In this document: piece by piece, positions 16,890-24,895 of the stretch
How positions within the stretch are numbered: the stretch's first letter is position 1
Layout: every line of letters starts with the position of its first letter
Assembly (NCBI RefSeq): GCF_000973085.1
Contig: NZ_CP011280.1
Span: forward strand, 646,642 to 710,641
Length of the DNA: 64,000 bases
DNA from: Sneathia vaginalis
GTDB taxonomy: Bacteria; Fusobacteriota; Fusobacteriia; Fusobacteriales; Leptotrichiaceae
Direction: 5' to 3'
The notes under the pieces: generated by a model
Told to the model about the DNA's origin: nothing
Databases searched by the model: none
What the model saw: only the letters and a program-made list of their open reading frames with translations
Position numbers and translations under genes: made by a program

Positions 16890-16951
16890 AAATTACCCCT
16901 TTTTTTAGGTTTATTATATCATAAAATAGATAAAATAGCTATTACACTTAT

Positions 16952-16980
16952 ATAGTAACATATAAAAGTGTGTTAGTCAA
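16952..16980 (-). promoter_or_regulatory. Probable sigma-A-type promoter of the ribF operon
   Basis: On the minus strand a -35 TTGACT (16975-16980) and a -10 TACTAT (16952-16957) are separated by 17 bases. A further TATAAT-like box lies nearer the gene. Confidence 0.75.
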
Positions 16981-16987
16981 TATGCTA

Positions 16988-17015
16988 TTGAGTTTTTTTA
17001 TTTTAAAGCTATAAT
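16988..17015 (+). promoter_or_regulatory. Probable promoter of the small CPCC membrane protein
   Basis: -35 TTGAGT (16988-16993), 16-base spacer, -10 TATAAT (17010-17015), 16 bases before the start codon region. It diverges from the ribF promoter. Confidence 0.68.
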
Positions 17016-17031
17016 CTTAGTGGAGGTTGGT

Positions 17032-17328
17032 ATGAAACTTGAACACGAACATGATTTAGATCACTGTCCTTGTTGTTCTACTGGAGATTATTCAGAATTA
17101 TTCTCTAAAAAGAAAAGTGAAAAAAGAACAAATTTAAGGATGGGTATCTTATACTTTATATTTATTTGTTTATCAGCAATTAATACATATATGACTGCTA
17201 CAGCAATAGTTATATCTTGTATTATAATCGCATATTTTGGTATAAAAAAAGATAAGGATCATTTTATTAGAAGCCTATTTTTAATAGTATTTTGCATATT
17301 AGGTTATGTTATAAAAAAAGCTGGATAG
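17032..17328 (+). CDS. Small membrane protein with N-terminal HCPCC motif, unknown function
   Basis: 98 aa from the ATG at 17032, supported by GGAGG at 17022-17026; an in-frame GTG at 17020 overlaps that Shine-Dalgarno and is unlikely. I do not recognise the family. The N-terminus is acidic and histidine-rich (KLEHEHDLDHCPCCST), a possible metal-binding site. It is followed by a basic linker and about three membrane segments (ILYFIFICLSAI, AIVISCIIIAYFGI and SLFLIVFCILGYVI). It has its own promoter and terminator, so it is a monocistronic unit. Function could involve metal sensing or membrane stress, but this is speculation. Confidence 0.7.
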   Translation: MKLEHEHDLDHCPCCSTGDYSELFSKKKSEKRTNLRMGILYFIFICLSAINTYMTATAIVISCIIIAYFGIKKDKDHFIRSLFLIVFCILGYVIKKAG

Positions 17329-17344
17329 TAAATCCAGTTTTTTT
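17321..17344 (+). terminator. Terminator after the CPCC protein
   Basis: CTGGAT (17321-17326) pairs with ATCCAG (17332-17337), followed by seven T. The left arm is in the last codons of the gene. Confidence 0.9.
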
Positions 17345-18035
17345 ATATATTCTCTTCCTTAATTTCTGTATTATCTACATAAATAAATGGTAGATAAGTT
17401 ACTATCATTGATGTCATAAATAGTAAAGTGTATAGTACTGCATATAAATTCAATGGCTTTATAAAATTAACTGCAGATATTACATAGTCATTTAAGAACA
17501 TAAAGTTAGTGCCAAAGTGATTATTATATACTCTTGCAATACATGAAAGTATTAAATAAAGCACTAAAGATACATAAAGTCCTTTTTTTGTAACTTTTGC
17601 GTTTAATAATATAAATGCATAAGTAACTGCTAATATTTCTAATATATGTGTTCCAATAAAAACGTAGATGTAGAATCTATACATATATGGATTAGTATTA
17701 GGTAATATTACAGCTAATATAGCTCCTGTAAAATAGAAATAAACTATATTAAAAATTAAGTTATTATTCGTTAATAGGTATATACCAGCTAGAATTAAGC
17801 TGATATTGCAAAGGTTTAAAGGCATAGTGCTATACCAAGGTTCACGCTCAAAAACTATTCTAAAATATATGTCAAAGACCTTAGCAAATAACATAAATAT
17901 TCCTAAAAGTTTTGTGTATATTCCTTTTTCAAGCCCTTTTTTTAAAAGAGGTATAAGTATTATTATAAATGAGATAAATATCCATGTAAGTAATGCATGA
18001 ATATGTAAAGGTTCAAAATATCTAAAACTATGCAT
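17343..18035 (-). CDS. YwaF/TIGR02206-like integral membrane protein
   Basis: 230 aa with about seven membrane helices. The start FRYFEPLHIHALLTWIFI, the central EPWYSTMPLNLCNISLILAGIYLL and the later NHFGTNFMFLN resemble the TIGR02206 (YwaF) membrane family, where a histidine near the N-terminus and an L-LCN motif are conserved. No biochemical role is established for that family as far as I know. Its ATG overlaps the upstream gene's TAA (TAATG), so it is coupled to the 87-aa gene, and it is the last gene of the run beginning with nifJ. The family call is from memory of motifs. Confidence 0.65.
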   Translation of the reverse strand: MHSFRYFEPLHIHALLTWIFISFIIILIPLLKKGLEKGIYTKLLGIFMLFAKVFDIYFRIVFEREPWYSTMPLNLCNISLILAGIYLLTNNNLIFNIVYFYFTGAILAVILPNTNPYMYRFYIYVFIGTHILEILAVTYAFILLNAKVTKKGLYVSLVLYLILSCIARVYNNHFGTNFMFLNDYVISAVNFIKPLNLYAVLYTLLFMTSMIVTYLPFIYVDNTEIKEENI

Positions 18036-18298
18036 TAATCATAAGGTAGAATATTTAAATCTACCATCCTATGCTCTAATTTATCACAGAATTCATCATA
18101 TTCATCATCATCAATTTTTGTTATGTAAATAAATACCTCATTATCTATATTAAATTTTTTAATTGTCCTAACAAGTAATTCATAAAAGTATCCAGTTATT
18201 GAGTAGTCAGGACCTATATACTTATATTCTCCAAAATGGTTTGTTACCTCGTTGTAAATAAATTCTAATGCTTCCCTATTAAAGTTAGTTTCGTACAT
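18035..18298 (-). CDS. Small acidic cytoplasmic protein, unknown function
   Basis: 87 aa; I do not recognise it. It is soluble in character, acidic, with a probable alpha/beta fold (NREALEFIYNEVTNHFGEY, then EVFIYITKIDDDEYDEFCDK). No cysteine pair, P-loop or DNA-binding motif is visible. It starts shortly after comEC and is translationally coupled to the downstream membrane protein through a TAATG overlap. GAGGGG upstream of its ATG gives a plausible ribosome-binding site. Confidence 0.65.
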   Translation of the reverse strand: MYETNFNREALEFIYNEVTNHFGEYKYIGPDYSITGYFYELLVRTIKKFNIDNEVFIYITKIDDDEYDEFCDKLEHRMVDLNILPYD

Positions 18299-18311
18299 AT
18301 TTACCCCTCTT

Positions 18312-19286
18312 TCAAGGTATTATATCATTAATTACAATTTTTTGTAAACCATAAAAATAAGCATATAATAACTCAAGACTAGGCTTTGTTGGTAAAAAAA
18401 TGTTGAATAATATTAAAAATATTAAAATAGTAAATAAAGGTATAAATATAGTGTTTATTATAAATGACAGTAAATAGATTTTTTTAAAGAAAAGGTAGTT
18501 TAAAGGCAATAATACGACTTGCATACAAAGATTTTTAACTAATATATTCTTTATAGGTATATAAATAATACAAAATGTACAAGCATAAGTAAGTATAAAG
18601 CTATACTCTGCTATTTGATATGGGTTATATATCACATTAGCTAACAAGGATATTAAAAAGGCTCTTCTACTATCAATACTTTCATATAGAATTTTTGATA
18701 TGATAAGTAAAAGTATCATTATATACGCTCTTGTAATTGAAGGTGTAAAACCAACAACTAATGAATAAACAGTTAGAAAAATCAGTGAAATAAACTCTCT
18801 TATTCTAAAATTACAATATCTAAATAGTGATAGTATAAAAGAATATATTATAGACATATGTAAACCAGATATAGTTATAAGGTGCATAAGCCCTATTGCT
18901 TTAAATCTTGACTTTAGTTTGGTATCTAAATAATACTTCTCATTTAGTAATATTGCTTTTGAGAAATAGTACAAATCATTATTGAAGATTTTTCTTAATC
19001 TTCTATCTAAGCTTTTTCGCAAAAAATTAAAATAGCTTTCTCTTGTACCTATTAATTCATCATTTTCAAAATAGAGGGTATATGAACCACTACCCTCTAA
19101 ATTATATAAATTGTAATCTTGCTCTTTTTTCATTAGCAATTTACCATTAATTTTTTTTACAATCACATTATCACCATCTACATATACTGATTTTGTATGA
19201 ACTTCTTCGTTATTATACGTATACAGGTATAGGTAAATTGGATATATGAATATAAAAAGAAAAATAGCAAAGCTTTTAGCCTTCAT
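18312..19286 (-). CDS. Short ComEC/Rec2-family protein (competence channel core only)
   Basis: 324 aa. The diagnostic competence-domain motif is GLMHLITISGLHMSIIY (about 131-147), followed by five to six membrane helices with VGFTPSITRAYIM. An N-terminal membrane anchor and a small extracytoplasmic region precede it. Full ComEC proteins (600-800 aa) also carry a C-terminal metallo-beta-lactamase-like nuclease domain, which is absent: the gene ends after the membrane bundle. It may be a naturally reduced DNA-uptake channel, a truncated gene, or one whose nuclease is encoded elsewhere. It overlaps the upstream pilin-like gene by 11 nt. Confidence 0.82.
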   Translation of the reverse strand: MKAKSFAIFLFIFIYPIYLYLYTYNNEEVHTKSVYVDGDNVIVKKINGKLLMKKEQDYNLYNLEGSGSYTLYFENDELIGTRESYFNFLRKSLDRRLRKIFNNDLYYFSKAILLNEKYYLDTKLKSRFKAIGLMHLITISGLHMSIIYSFILSLFRYCNFRIREFISLIFLTVYSLVVGFTPSITRAYIMILLLIISKILYESIDSRRAFLISLLANVIYNPYQIAEYSFILTYACTFCIIYIPIKNILVKNLCMQVVLLPLNYLFFKKIYLLSFIINTIFIPLFTILIFLILFNIFLPTKPSLELLYAYFYGLQKIVINDIIP

Positions 19287-19698
19287 GATTTAGTACCGCA
19301 AGATTTAAACCATTAGTTGTATTGTATGTTATAGTATCATAAATCTTCTTACTTTTTTTATCCTTAATGATTATTGTAAAACCTTTATCCAAGTTATTTT
19401 TCTTAGTCATTGTACGAGTAAAATTATTACTACTGTTTTTACATTCATATAAGAATACATCATCAAGTTTTAAGGTATTGTTAATATAATCGATTTGACT
19501 ATTATCTAAGTTAAACCGTATATTATACTCCTTATCATCCACTAAAGACTTTTTTTGTGTATAGTTAACAGCATTAATTATCTTTGTTTTAACATTGTGA
19601 CTTCTTGCCCTATTAATATTGTATGTATAATTGCTGACAATAAGGTAACTAGTTGCAACAAACAAAAAGGCTGCTAAACTAAGTTCAATTAACTTCAT
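19276..19698 (-). CDS. Pilin-like (type IV pseudopilin-like) protein without a leader peptide
   Basis: 140 aa. It begins directly with MKLIELSLAAFLFVATSYLI, which lines up with the mature N-terminus of type IV pilins (FTLIELLxVIAI), including the glutamate at position 5, followed by a hydrophobic helix and a soluble globular part. The usual short basic leader ending in glycine is missing: the start codon follows the nifJ stop by 10 nt and a GGGGGAC ribosome-binding site lies between. Sitting before comEC, it may be a minor competence pseudopilin. The family call relies on the N-terminus and context. Confidence 0.6.
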   Translation of the reverse strand: MKLIELSLAAFLFVATSYLIVSNYTYNINRARSHNVKTKIINAVNYTQKKSLVDDKEYNIRFNLDNSQIDYINNTLKLDDVFLYECKNSSNNFTRTMTKKNNLDKGFTIIIKDKKSKKIYDTITYNTTNGLNLAVLNHEG

Positions 19699-19708
19699 AT
19701 TTGTCCCC

Positions 19709-22700
19709 CTAATACTCTAGTTTGGACAATCTTTCATAATATTCAAAACGTTTTATAGCATCATTTTTATTAATTTCTAGTATACGTTCTGCTTCACTAG
19801 GATTTTCCTTAACTAGACGTGAAAATCTATTTTCATTCATTAAGAAGTCTTGGTACTTATCCCAATTAGGACGTTTAAAATCTATTTGTAGGGGGTTTTT
19901 ACCCTTTTCTATTAAAGAAGGGTTATATCTCAATAGATTCCAATATCCAACTTCAACTGCGAGTTTTTCTTCATTTTGGCTAGATAAACCACCTTTTTGA
20001 CCATGTTCTATACATGGACAATATGCAATTATTAGTGATGGACCATCATATTCATAAGCTTCTTTAAAAGCTTTAATGGTTTGATTTTGGTTTGCACCCA
20101 TGGAAATTTTGGCAACATAAACATTTTCATATGTCATCATTAGTGCGGCTAAGTCCTTCTTATTAGTTCTTTTACCACCAGCAGCAAATTTTGCTATACC
20201 ACCAAGAGGTGTAGCCTTAGATGCTTGACCGCCTGTATTTGAGTAAACTTCTGTATCAAGTACTAACACATTAACGTTTACACCACTAGCAAGTACATGG
20301 TCTAATCCACCATATCCAATGTCATATGCCCATCCATCACCACCTATAATCCATATTGATTTTTTTAGTAAATAGCGTCTATAGTTATATATCTTAGCTA
20401 ATACTTCGTTATTCATTTTTTCTTTTTCTAACACTTCGATTAATTTTCTTATATTTTCATCATTTTGTTCATTGAAGAAAATATTAAGTTCATTTTGTAG
20501 TTGTTCACTACCAATTTTTTCGTTAATTGCTTGAGATATGAGGGTAAGTGCTTCTCTTCTTACCGTTTCACTACCTTCAAATAGTCCATATCCATATTCA
20601 GCATTATCTTCAAATAAGCTTGAAGCCCATGCTGGTCCTCTACCACAACTATTTGTTGTCATAGCAGTTGAAGGTGCAGATGCAGTGTATATAGACGAAC
20701 AACCAGTTGCATTTGCAACTATCATATTTTCACCATAAAGTTGTGTTAATAGTTTAATATATGGTGTTTCACCACAACCAGCACAAGCACCAGAAAATTC
20801 AAATAAAGGCTTTTTAAATTGAGAACCTTTTACTGATGCATCAGGTAATGGTGTTTTCTTATACGTTACATTCTCATATATATATCTTGCATTTTGATCT
20901 GTACCATTTTCAATTTCTTCTTCTATGGGTACCATTTCTAATGCCTTATTCTTTACTGGACATACATCAACACAGGCTCTACATCCAGTACAGTCTTCAG
21001 GAGAAACTTGTATAACAAATCTATAATTTTCCATTCCTCTACCTACAGGTTTTAGAGTTTGTATAACATTTGGTACTTTTTTTAACTCCTCATCATCTAA
21101 AAGGAAAGGTCTAATTGTTGCATGTGGGCAAACAAAAGCACATTGGTTACATTGTATACATGCCTCAGGTCTCCAACGTGGCACCATAGTTGCAATATTT
21201 CTTTTTTCTAATGCACTAGATCCAGGCATAAATGTACCGTCTTCATAGCCTTTAAATGCTGATACAGGTATTTCATTACCATGTAATGAATTTATAGGAT
21301 TCATTATCTTTTGCATGAAAGTAGTTAGTTTCATTTCTTTCATAATTAATTCTAGATGTTTCCATGCAGGATTTACTTCTATTTCTTCTACCCTATCTCC
21401 TAAGTCTATAGCATCATAATTTTTTTGTATAAATTCTGTACCTTTTTTTGAATAAACATTTTTTGCAAATTCTTTCATATATTTTTTTGCTGTTTCAAAA
21501 TCTAGTATATTTATTAATTTAAAGAATGCTGACTGCATTATGGTGTTAATCTTTGTTCCCATCTTTAATTCAAATGACATTTTTGTTGCGTTTATAATAT
21601 ACAACTTAATAGATTTTTCAGCTAATTTCTTTTTAAAGTCATCTGGTAATTTTTGTTTTATTGTTTCTTTATCATATAGTGTATTAAGTAAGAATATTCC
21701 ACCATCTTTAATATTTTCTAAAAGATCATACTTTGTTAAATATGCAAAGCTAGAACAACTTACAAAACTAGGCTTTTCTATTAAATATGGTGAATTAATA
21801 GGTTTTTTAGAAATCCTTACATATGATCTGGTTAATCCACCTTCTTTTTTTGAATCATATGAGAAGAAACCTTGAACATAAAGGTCTGTATGGTCACCTA
21901 ATATCTTTAGTGTATTCTTATTAGCACTTACAGTTCCATCTGAACCTAGTCCATAAAAAATACATTCTATATCTTCCTTTTCTATATCAAAATCCTTTGT
22001 AGTTGCTAGTGATTTAAATGTAACATCATCTATTATACCTATAGTAAAATCATTTTTAGGTTCATCTTGGAATAAGTTTTCAAAGATGCTCATAATATGG
22101 CTAGGATTAGTATTTTTAGATGATAATCCATAACGACCACCAACAATTATTGGATGTAAGTCGCTTGCATAAAAAGCGTTACGTATATCAAGGTATAGGG
22201 GCTCAGAAGCTCCTGGTTCTTTTGTTCTATCTAATACAGCTATTTTTTTTACTGTTTTTGGTACTACATTAAATAAATATTTTGTAGAAAAAGGTCTATA
22301 TAAATGAACGCTAATAGCTCCAACTTTCATACCTTTTTTTACTAAATATTCTACTACTTCTCTAATTGTTTGTGTTACAGATCCCATTGCAATTATTATA
22401 TACTCTGCATCAGGTGCACCATGGTATACAAAGGGTTTGTACTCTCTTCCAGTTAAGTCTTTAATTTTTTTCATGTAATCATTAACGATATCTGGTAAAT
22501 TTTCATAAAAAAGATTTTGTGATTCTCTTACTTGGAAAAAGATATCTTCAGTTTGTGAAGTACCACGTATAACAGGGTTTTCAGGGTTTAGTGATCTATT
22601 TCTAAATTTCGCTATTGCATCATTATCTACTAAAGATTTAAGGTCATCATATGAAAGTACATCTACTTTTTGTATTTCATGTGAAGTTCTAAATCCATCA

Positions 22701-23206
22701 AAAAAGTGCATAAAAGGTACTCTTCCTTTTATGGTAGATAAGTGTGCAATTGGTGCAATATCCATAACTTCTTGTACTGAGCCACTCGCTAGTATTGCAA
22801 ATCCTGTAGTTCTTGCACTATATACATCTTGATGATCGCAAAAAATTGATAGGGCATGAGTTGATATACTTCTTGATGCTACGTGTATAACACCTGGAAG
22901 TAATTCACCTGATATTTTGAACATATTTGGTATTTTTAATAATAACCCTTGCGATGCTGTAAAAGTTGTTGCTAAAGCTCCTGATTGTAATGCACCATGA
23001 ACAACAGCAATAGCTCCTGCTTCAGACTGCATTTCTATTAATTTTACAGGTTGACCGAAGATGTTTTTCTTTCCTTTATTAGCCCAATCATCAATGTATT
23101 CTGACATTGTTGATGAAGGTGTAATAGGATATATAGCTGCAAGCTCTGTGAAAGCATAAGCAATATATGCGGCGGCTTGATTACCGTCCATAGTCTTCAA
23201 CTTCAT
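19709..23206 (-). CDS. nifJ: Pyruvate:ferredoxin (flavodoxin) oxidoreductase
   Basis: 1165 aa, normal for the single-chain enzyme. It converts pyruvate and CoA to acetyl-CoA and CO2, reducing ferredoxin, and is central to anaerobic fermentation. Domain order: N-terminal TPP Pyr domain (MDGNQAAAYIAYAFTELAAI), domain II-III, two 4Fe-4S ferredoxin clusters (CIQCNQCAFVCPH and CTGCRACVDVCP, about residues 680-750), a proximal cluster region with CAGCGETPYIKLL, and the C-terminal TPP-binding part (IGGDGWAYDIGYGGLDH and DTEVYSNTGGQASKATP). A GGAGG ribosome-binding site precedes its ATG. It is the first gene of a run into the pilin-like and comEC genes. Confidence 0.98.
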   Translation of the reverse strand: MKLKTMDGNQAAAYIAYAFTELAAIYPITPSSTMSEYIDDWANKGKKNIFGQPVKLIEMQSEAGAIAVVHGALQSGALATTFTASQGLLLKIPNMFKISGELLPGVIHVASRSISTHALSIFCDHQDVYSARTTGFAILASGSVQEVMDIAPIAHLSTIKGRVPFMHFFDGFRTSHEIQKVDVLSYDDLKSLVDNDAIAKFRNRSLNPENPVIRGTSQTEDIFFQVRESQNLFYENLPDIVNDYMKKIKDLTGREYKPFVYHGAPDAEYIIIAMGSVTQTIREVVEYLVKKGMKVGAISVHLYRPFSTKYLFNVVPKTVKKIAVLDRTKEPGASEPLYLDIRNAFYASDLHPIIVGGRYGLSSKNTNPSHIMSIFENLFQDEPKNDFTIGIIDDVTFKSLATTKDFDIEKEDIECIFYGLGSDGTVSANKNTLKILGDHTDLYVQGFFSYDSKKEGGLTRSYVRISKKPINSPYLIEKPSFVSCSSFAYLTKYDLLENIKDGGIFLLNTLYDKETIKQKLPDDFKKKLAEKSIKLYIINATKMSFELKMGTKINTIMQSAFFKLINILDFETAKKYMKEFAKNVYSKKGTEFIQKNYDAIDLGDRVEEIEVNPAWKHLELIMKEMKLTTFMQKIMNPINSLHGNEIPVSAFKGYEDGTFMPGSSALEKRNIATMVPRWRPEACIQCNQCAFVCPHATIRPFLLDDEELKKVPNVIQTLKPVGRGMENYRFVIQVSPEDCTGCRACVDVCPVKNKALEMVPIEEEIENGTDQNARYIYENVTYKKTPLPDASVKGSQFKKPLFEFSGACAGCGETPYIKLLTQLYGENMIVANATGCSSIYTASAPSTAMTTNSCGRGPAWASSLFEDNAEYGYGLFEGSETVRREALTLISQAINEKIGSEQLQNELNIFFNEQNDENIRKLIEVLEKEKMNNEVLAKIYNYRRYLLKKSIWIIGGDGWAYDIGYGGLDHVLASGVNVNVLVLDTEVYSNTGGQASKATPLGGIAKFAAGGKRTNKKDLAALMMTYENVYVAKISMGANQNQTIKAFKEAYEYDGPSLIIAYCPCIEHGQKGGLSSQNEEKLAVEVGYWNLLRYNPSLIEKGKNPLQIDFKRPNWDKYQDFLMNENRFSRLVKENPSEAERILEINKNDAIKRFEYYERLSKLEY

Positions 23207-23270
23207 TCCTCCTAACTAGGCAATTAGTTATATCGCAATAGTTCTTATACAGTTATTATATCAACATTTA

Positions 23271-23297
23271 AAAAAAAATGGAAGAAAAATCTTCCAT
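23271..23297 (-). terminator. Terminator after the 122-aa membrane protein
   Basis: On the minus strand ATGGAAG (23291-23297) pairs with CTTCCAT (23279-23285), followed by a long T-run (the A-run at 23270-23278 on the + strand). Confidence 0.88.
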
Positions 23298-23665
23298 TAT
23301 ATGTAAAGTAATATGTATGGTAGTGCTGAGAATAATAAGTATATTGATATTAATAATTTGTGTATATATATTAAATTGTCATCTATACCTCTAAATAGAA
23401 TTAAAAGTATACTTACAACTACAAGAAACCCTATATTTACATATGGATAATACGTTCTTTCACATACAGTTAAGTAAAATGGTAATAATACTGATAACTT
23501 ATACGTAAAGAAAGAAAAAATTATGCTTATCCACTCTATAAATAGAACAAATATAGATATATAGTTTATTTCCTTCAATTTTGAAAATAGACCTAAAAAT
23601 AGTATTATTGCAAGTATAAACTTTAAAAATATTAAAAGTATTGCAATATATGTAATTATCAACAT
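23297..23665 (-). CDS. Small multi-pass membrane protein, unknown function
   Basis: 122 aa, almost wholly hydrophobic, with about four membrane helices (IAILLIFLKFILAIILFLGLF; IFVLFIEWISIIFSFF; IGFLVVVSILLILF; LLISIYLLFSALPYILLYI). I do not recognise the family and no catalytic residues stand out. AAAGGAG precedes the ATG. It follows the DUF819 transporter gene by 16 nt and shares its promoter and terminator, so it may be an accessory subunit of that transporter or unrelated. Confidence 0.65.
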   Translation of the reverse strand: MLIITYIAILLIFLKFILAIILFLGLFSKLKEINYISIFVLFIEWISIIFSFFTYKLSVLLPFYLTVCERTYYPYVNIGFLVVVSILLILFRGIDDNLIYIHKLLISIYLLFSALPYILLYI

Positions 23666-23681
23666 ATGAATATACTCCTTT

Positions 23682-24833
23682 TTACACTAAATGATATCCT
23701 ATGAATAATCCTACATAGTTTCCAATAACATACCCTAAAGTTCCTACTAACATAATAGGTGCTACATATTTCTTCCAACCTTTAGACATTGCCATAGCAA
23801 CTGCTGTAGTAGGTCCACCAATATTAGCATTAGAAACTAATATGGCTTCTTCTAAACTAAATCCAAGTATTTTAGCAAAGAATAAAGTTACTATCATGTT
23901 TATTACAACTATTATCAAACAGAACACTAGAAGTAATGGTGAATTTTTAATAATAGATGTTACTGATGCAGGAATACCTATTACAACAAAGAATATATAT
24001 ATTAAAAATGTTCCTAGTTCTTGTGTACCAGATAGGCTTTCAAAGAATTTTGAAAATACTGTTGCACATAAGACACTAATTGTTGTAAGTATTAGGTACT
24101 TATTACCTATAAATAATGCAAAGCTATTATTAAAATCACCTAAGATTATATCAGAAATTTTAAATGATACTGTAACTATCACTATACTAGCAGCAAAAGA
24201 TAATGCTAAGTCCTTTAAGCTAATTGAAGCTTTTTTATTCTCCATACTTATACAACTTTCTTCTTCTTTTGTATACTCTCTTTTAAAGTGCTTATTAAAG
24301 AATTTTAAGCTAGGCATAGTAATTAATACTAAAAAGTATAGTACCATTAATAGATTATCACTTACAATAGTTGCAGAAACTAGTTTTGGATCTATTTTTA
24401 AACTAGTTGATACTGCTACGAAATTTACTCCTCCACCTATATATGAAGCAGTCATTGCACCAGCAATGGAATTAAGAGAAGGAATATATTTATGTAGTAA
24501 TACATATGCTACAATTGCTCCAACTGTTGTTCCTACTGAACTTAGTAAAAATATTATAATAAGGCGTTGACTTTGCTTATATATTTGTAAAAGATTACAT
24601 TGAAATAAAAGTAATGGTATAGCTAGTGGTACTATGTATGACCAAACAGTATCGTATACTGTAGATTCTATTGGTATAATACCTAAGTTTGATAATGATA
24701 AAGCACAAACTAATGCAATAATAGCTCCACTAATTTTTGCTGCTACTGTGTATGTTTGTTCCAAATAAATACTTAACGCTGTTATAACGAGGATTATAGA
24801 CCATAAGGTCCAAATATTATCTCCAAGTATCAT
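23682..24833 (-). CDS. DUF819 (YjcL-like) family membrane transporter
   Basis: 383 aa with about ten to eleven membrane helices in two inverted halves. Matches to DUF819 include the N-terminal LWSIILVITALSIYLEQ, the glycine-rich IAGAMTASYIGGGVNF in the middle and SNANIGGPTTAVAMAMSKGW near the end, which mirror each other as expected for a two-fold repeat carrier. The substrate of the family is not established to my knowledge. It is transcribed from a strong promoter directly after glgA and heads a two-gene unit. Confidence 0.85.
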   Translation of the reverse strand: MILGDNIWTLWSIILVITALSIYLEQTYTVAAKISGAIIALVCALSLSNLGIIPIESTVYDTVWSYIVPLAIPLLLFQCNLLQIYKQSQRLIIIFLLSSVGTTVGAIVAYVLLHKYIPSLNSIAGAMTASYIGGGVNFVAVSTSLKIDPKLVSATIVSDNLLMVLYFLVLITMPSLKFFNKHFKREYTKEEESCISMENKKASISLKDLALSFAASIVIVTVSFKISDIILGDFNNSFALFIGNKYLILTTISVLCATVFSKFFESLSGTQELGTFLIYIFFVVIGIPASVTSIIKNSPLLLVFCLIIVVINMIVTLFFAKILGFSLEEAILVSNANIGGPTTAVAMAMSKGWKKYVAPIMLVGTLGYVIGNYVGLFIGYHLV

Positions 24834-24862
24834 GAAAAACCTCCATAAATTTAATACATCAA

Positions 24863-24891
24863 ATGATATAATAAATATGAAGGTTTGTCAA
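24863..24891 (-). promoter_or_regulatory. Strong promoter of the DUF819 operon
   Basis: -35 TTGACA (24886-24891) and -10 TATCAT (24863-24868) on the minus strand with a 17-base spacer. A GGAGG ribosome-binding site follows before the ATG. Confidence 0.85.
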
Positions 24892-24895
24892 TATT

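Noticed and set aside
16890-17031. Possible FMN riboswitch before ribF
   Set aside because: The region is taken up by two divergent promoters; no conserved RFN-type sequence or multi-helix junction can be seen.
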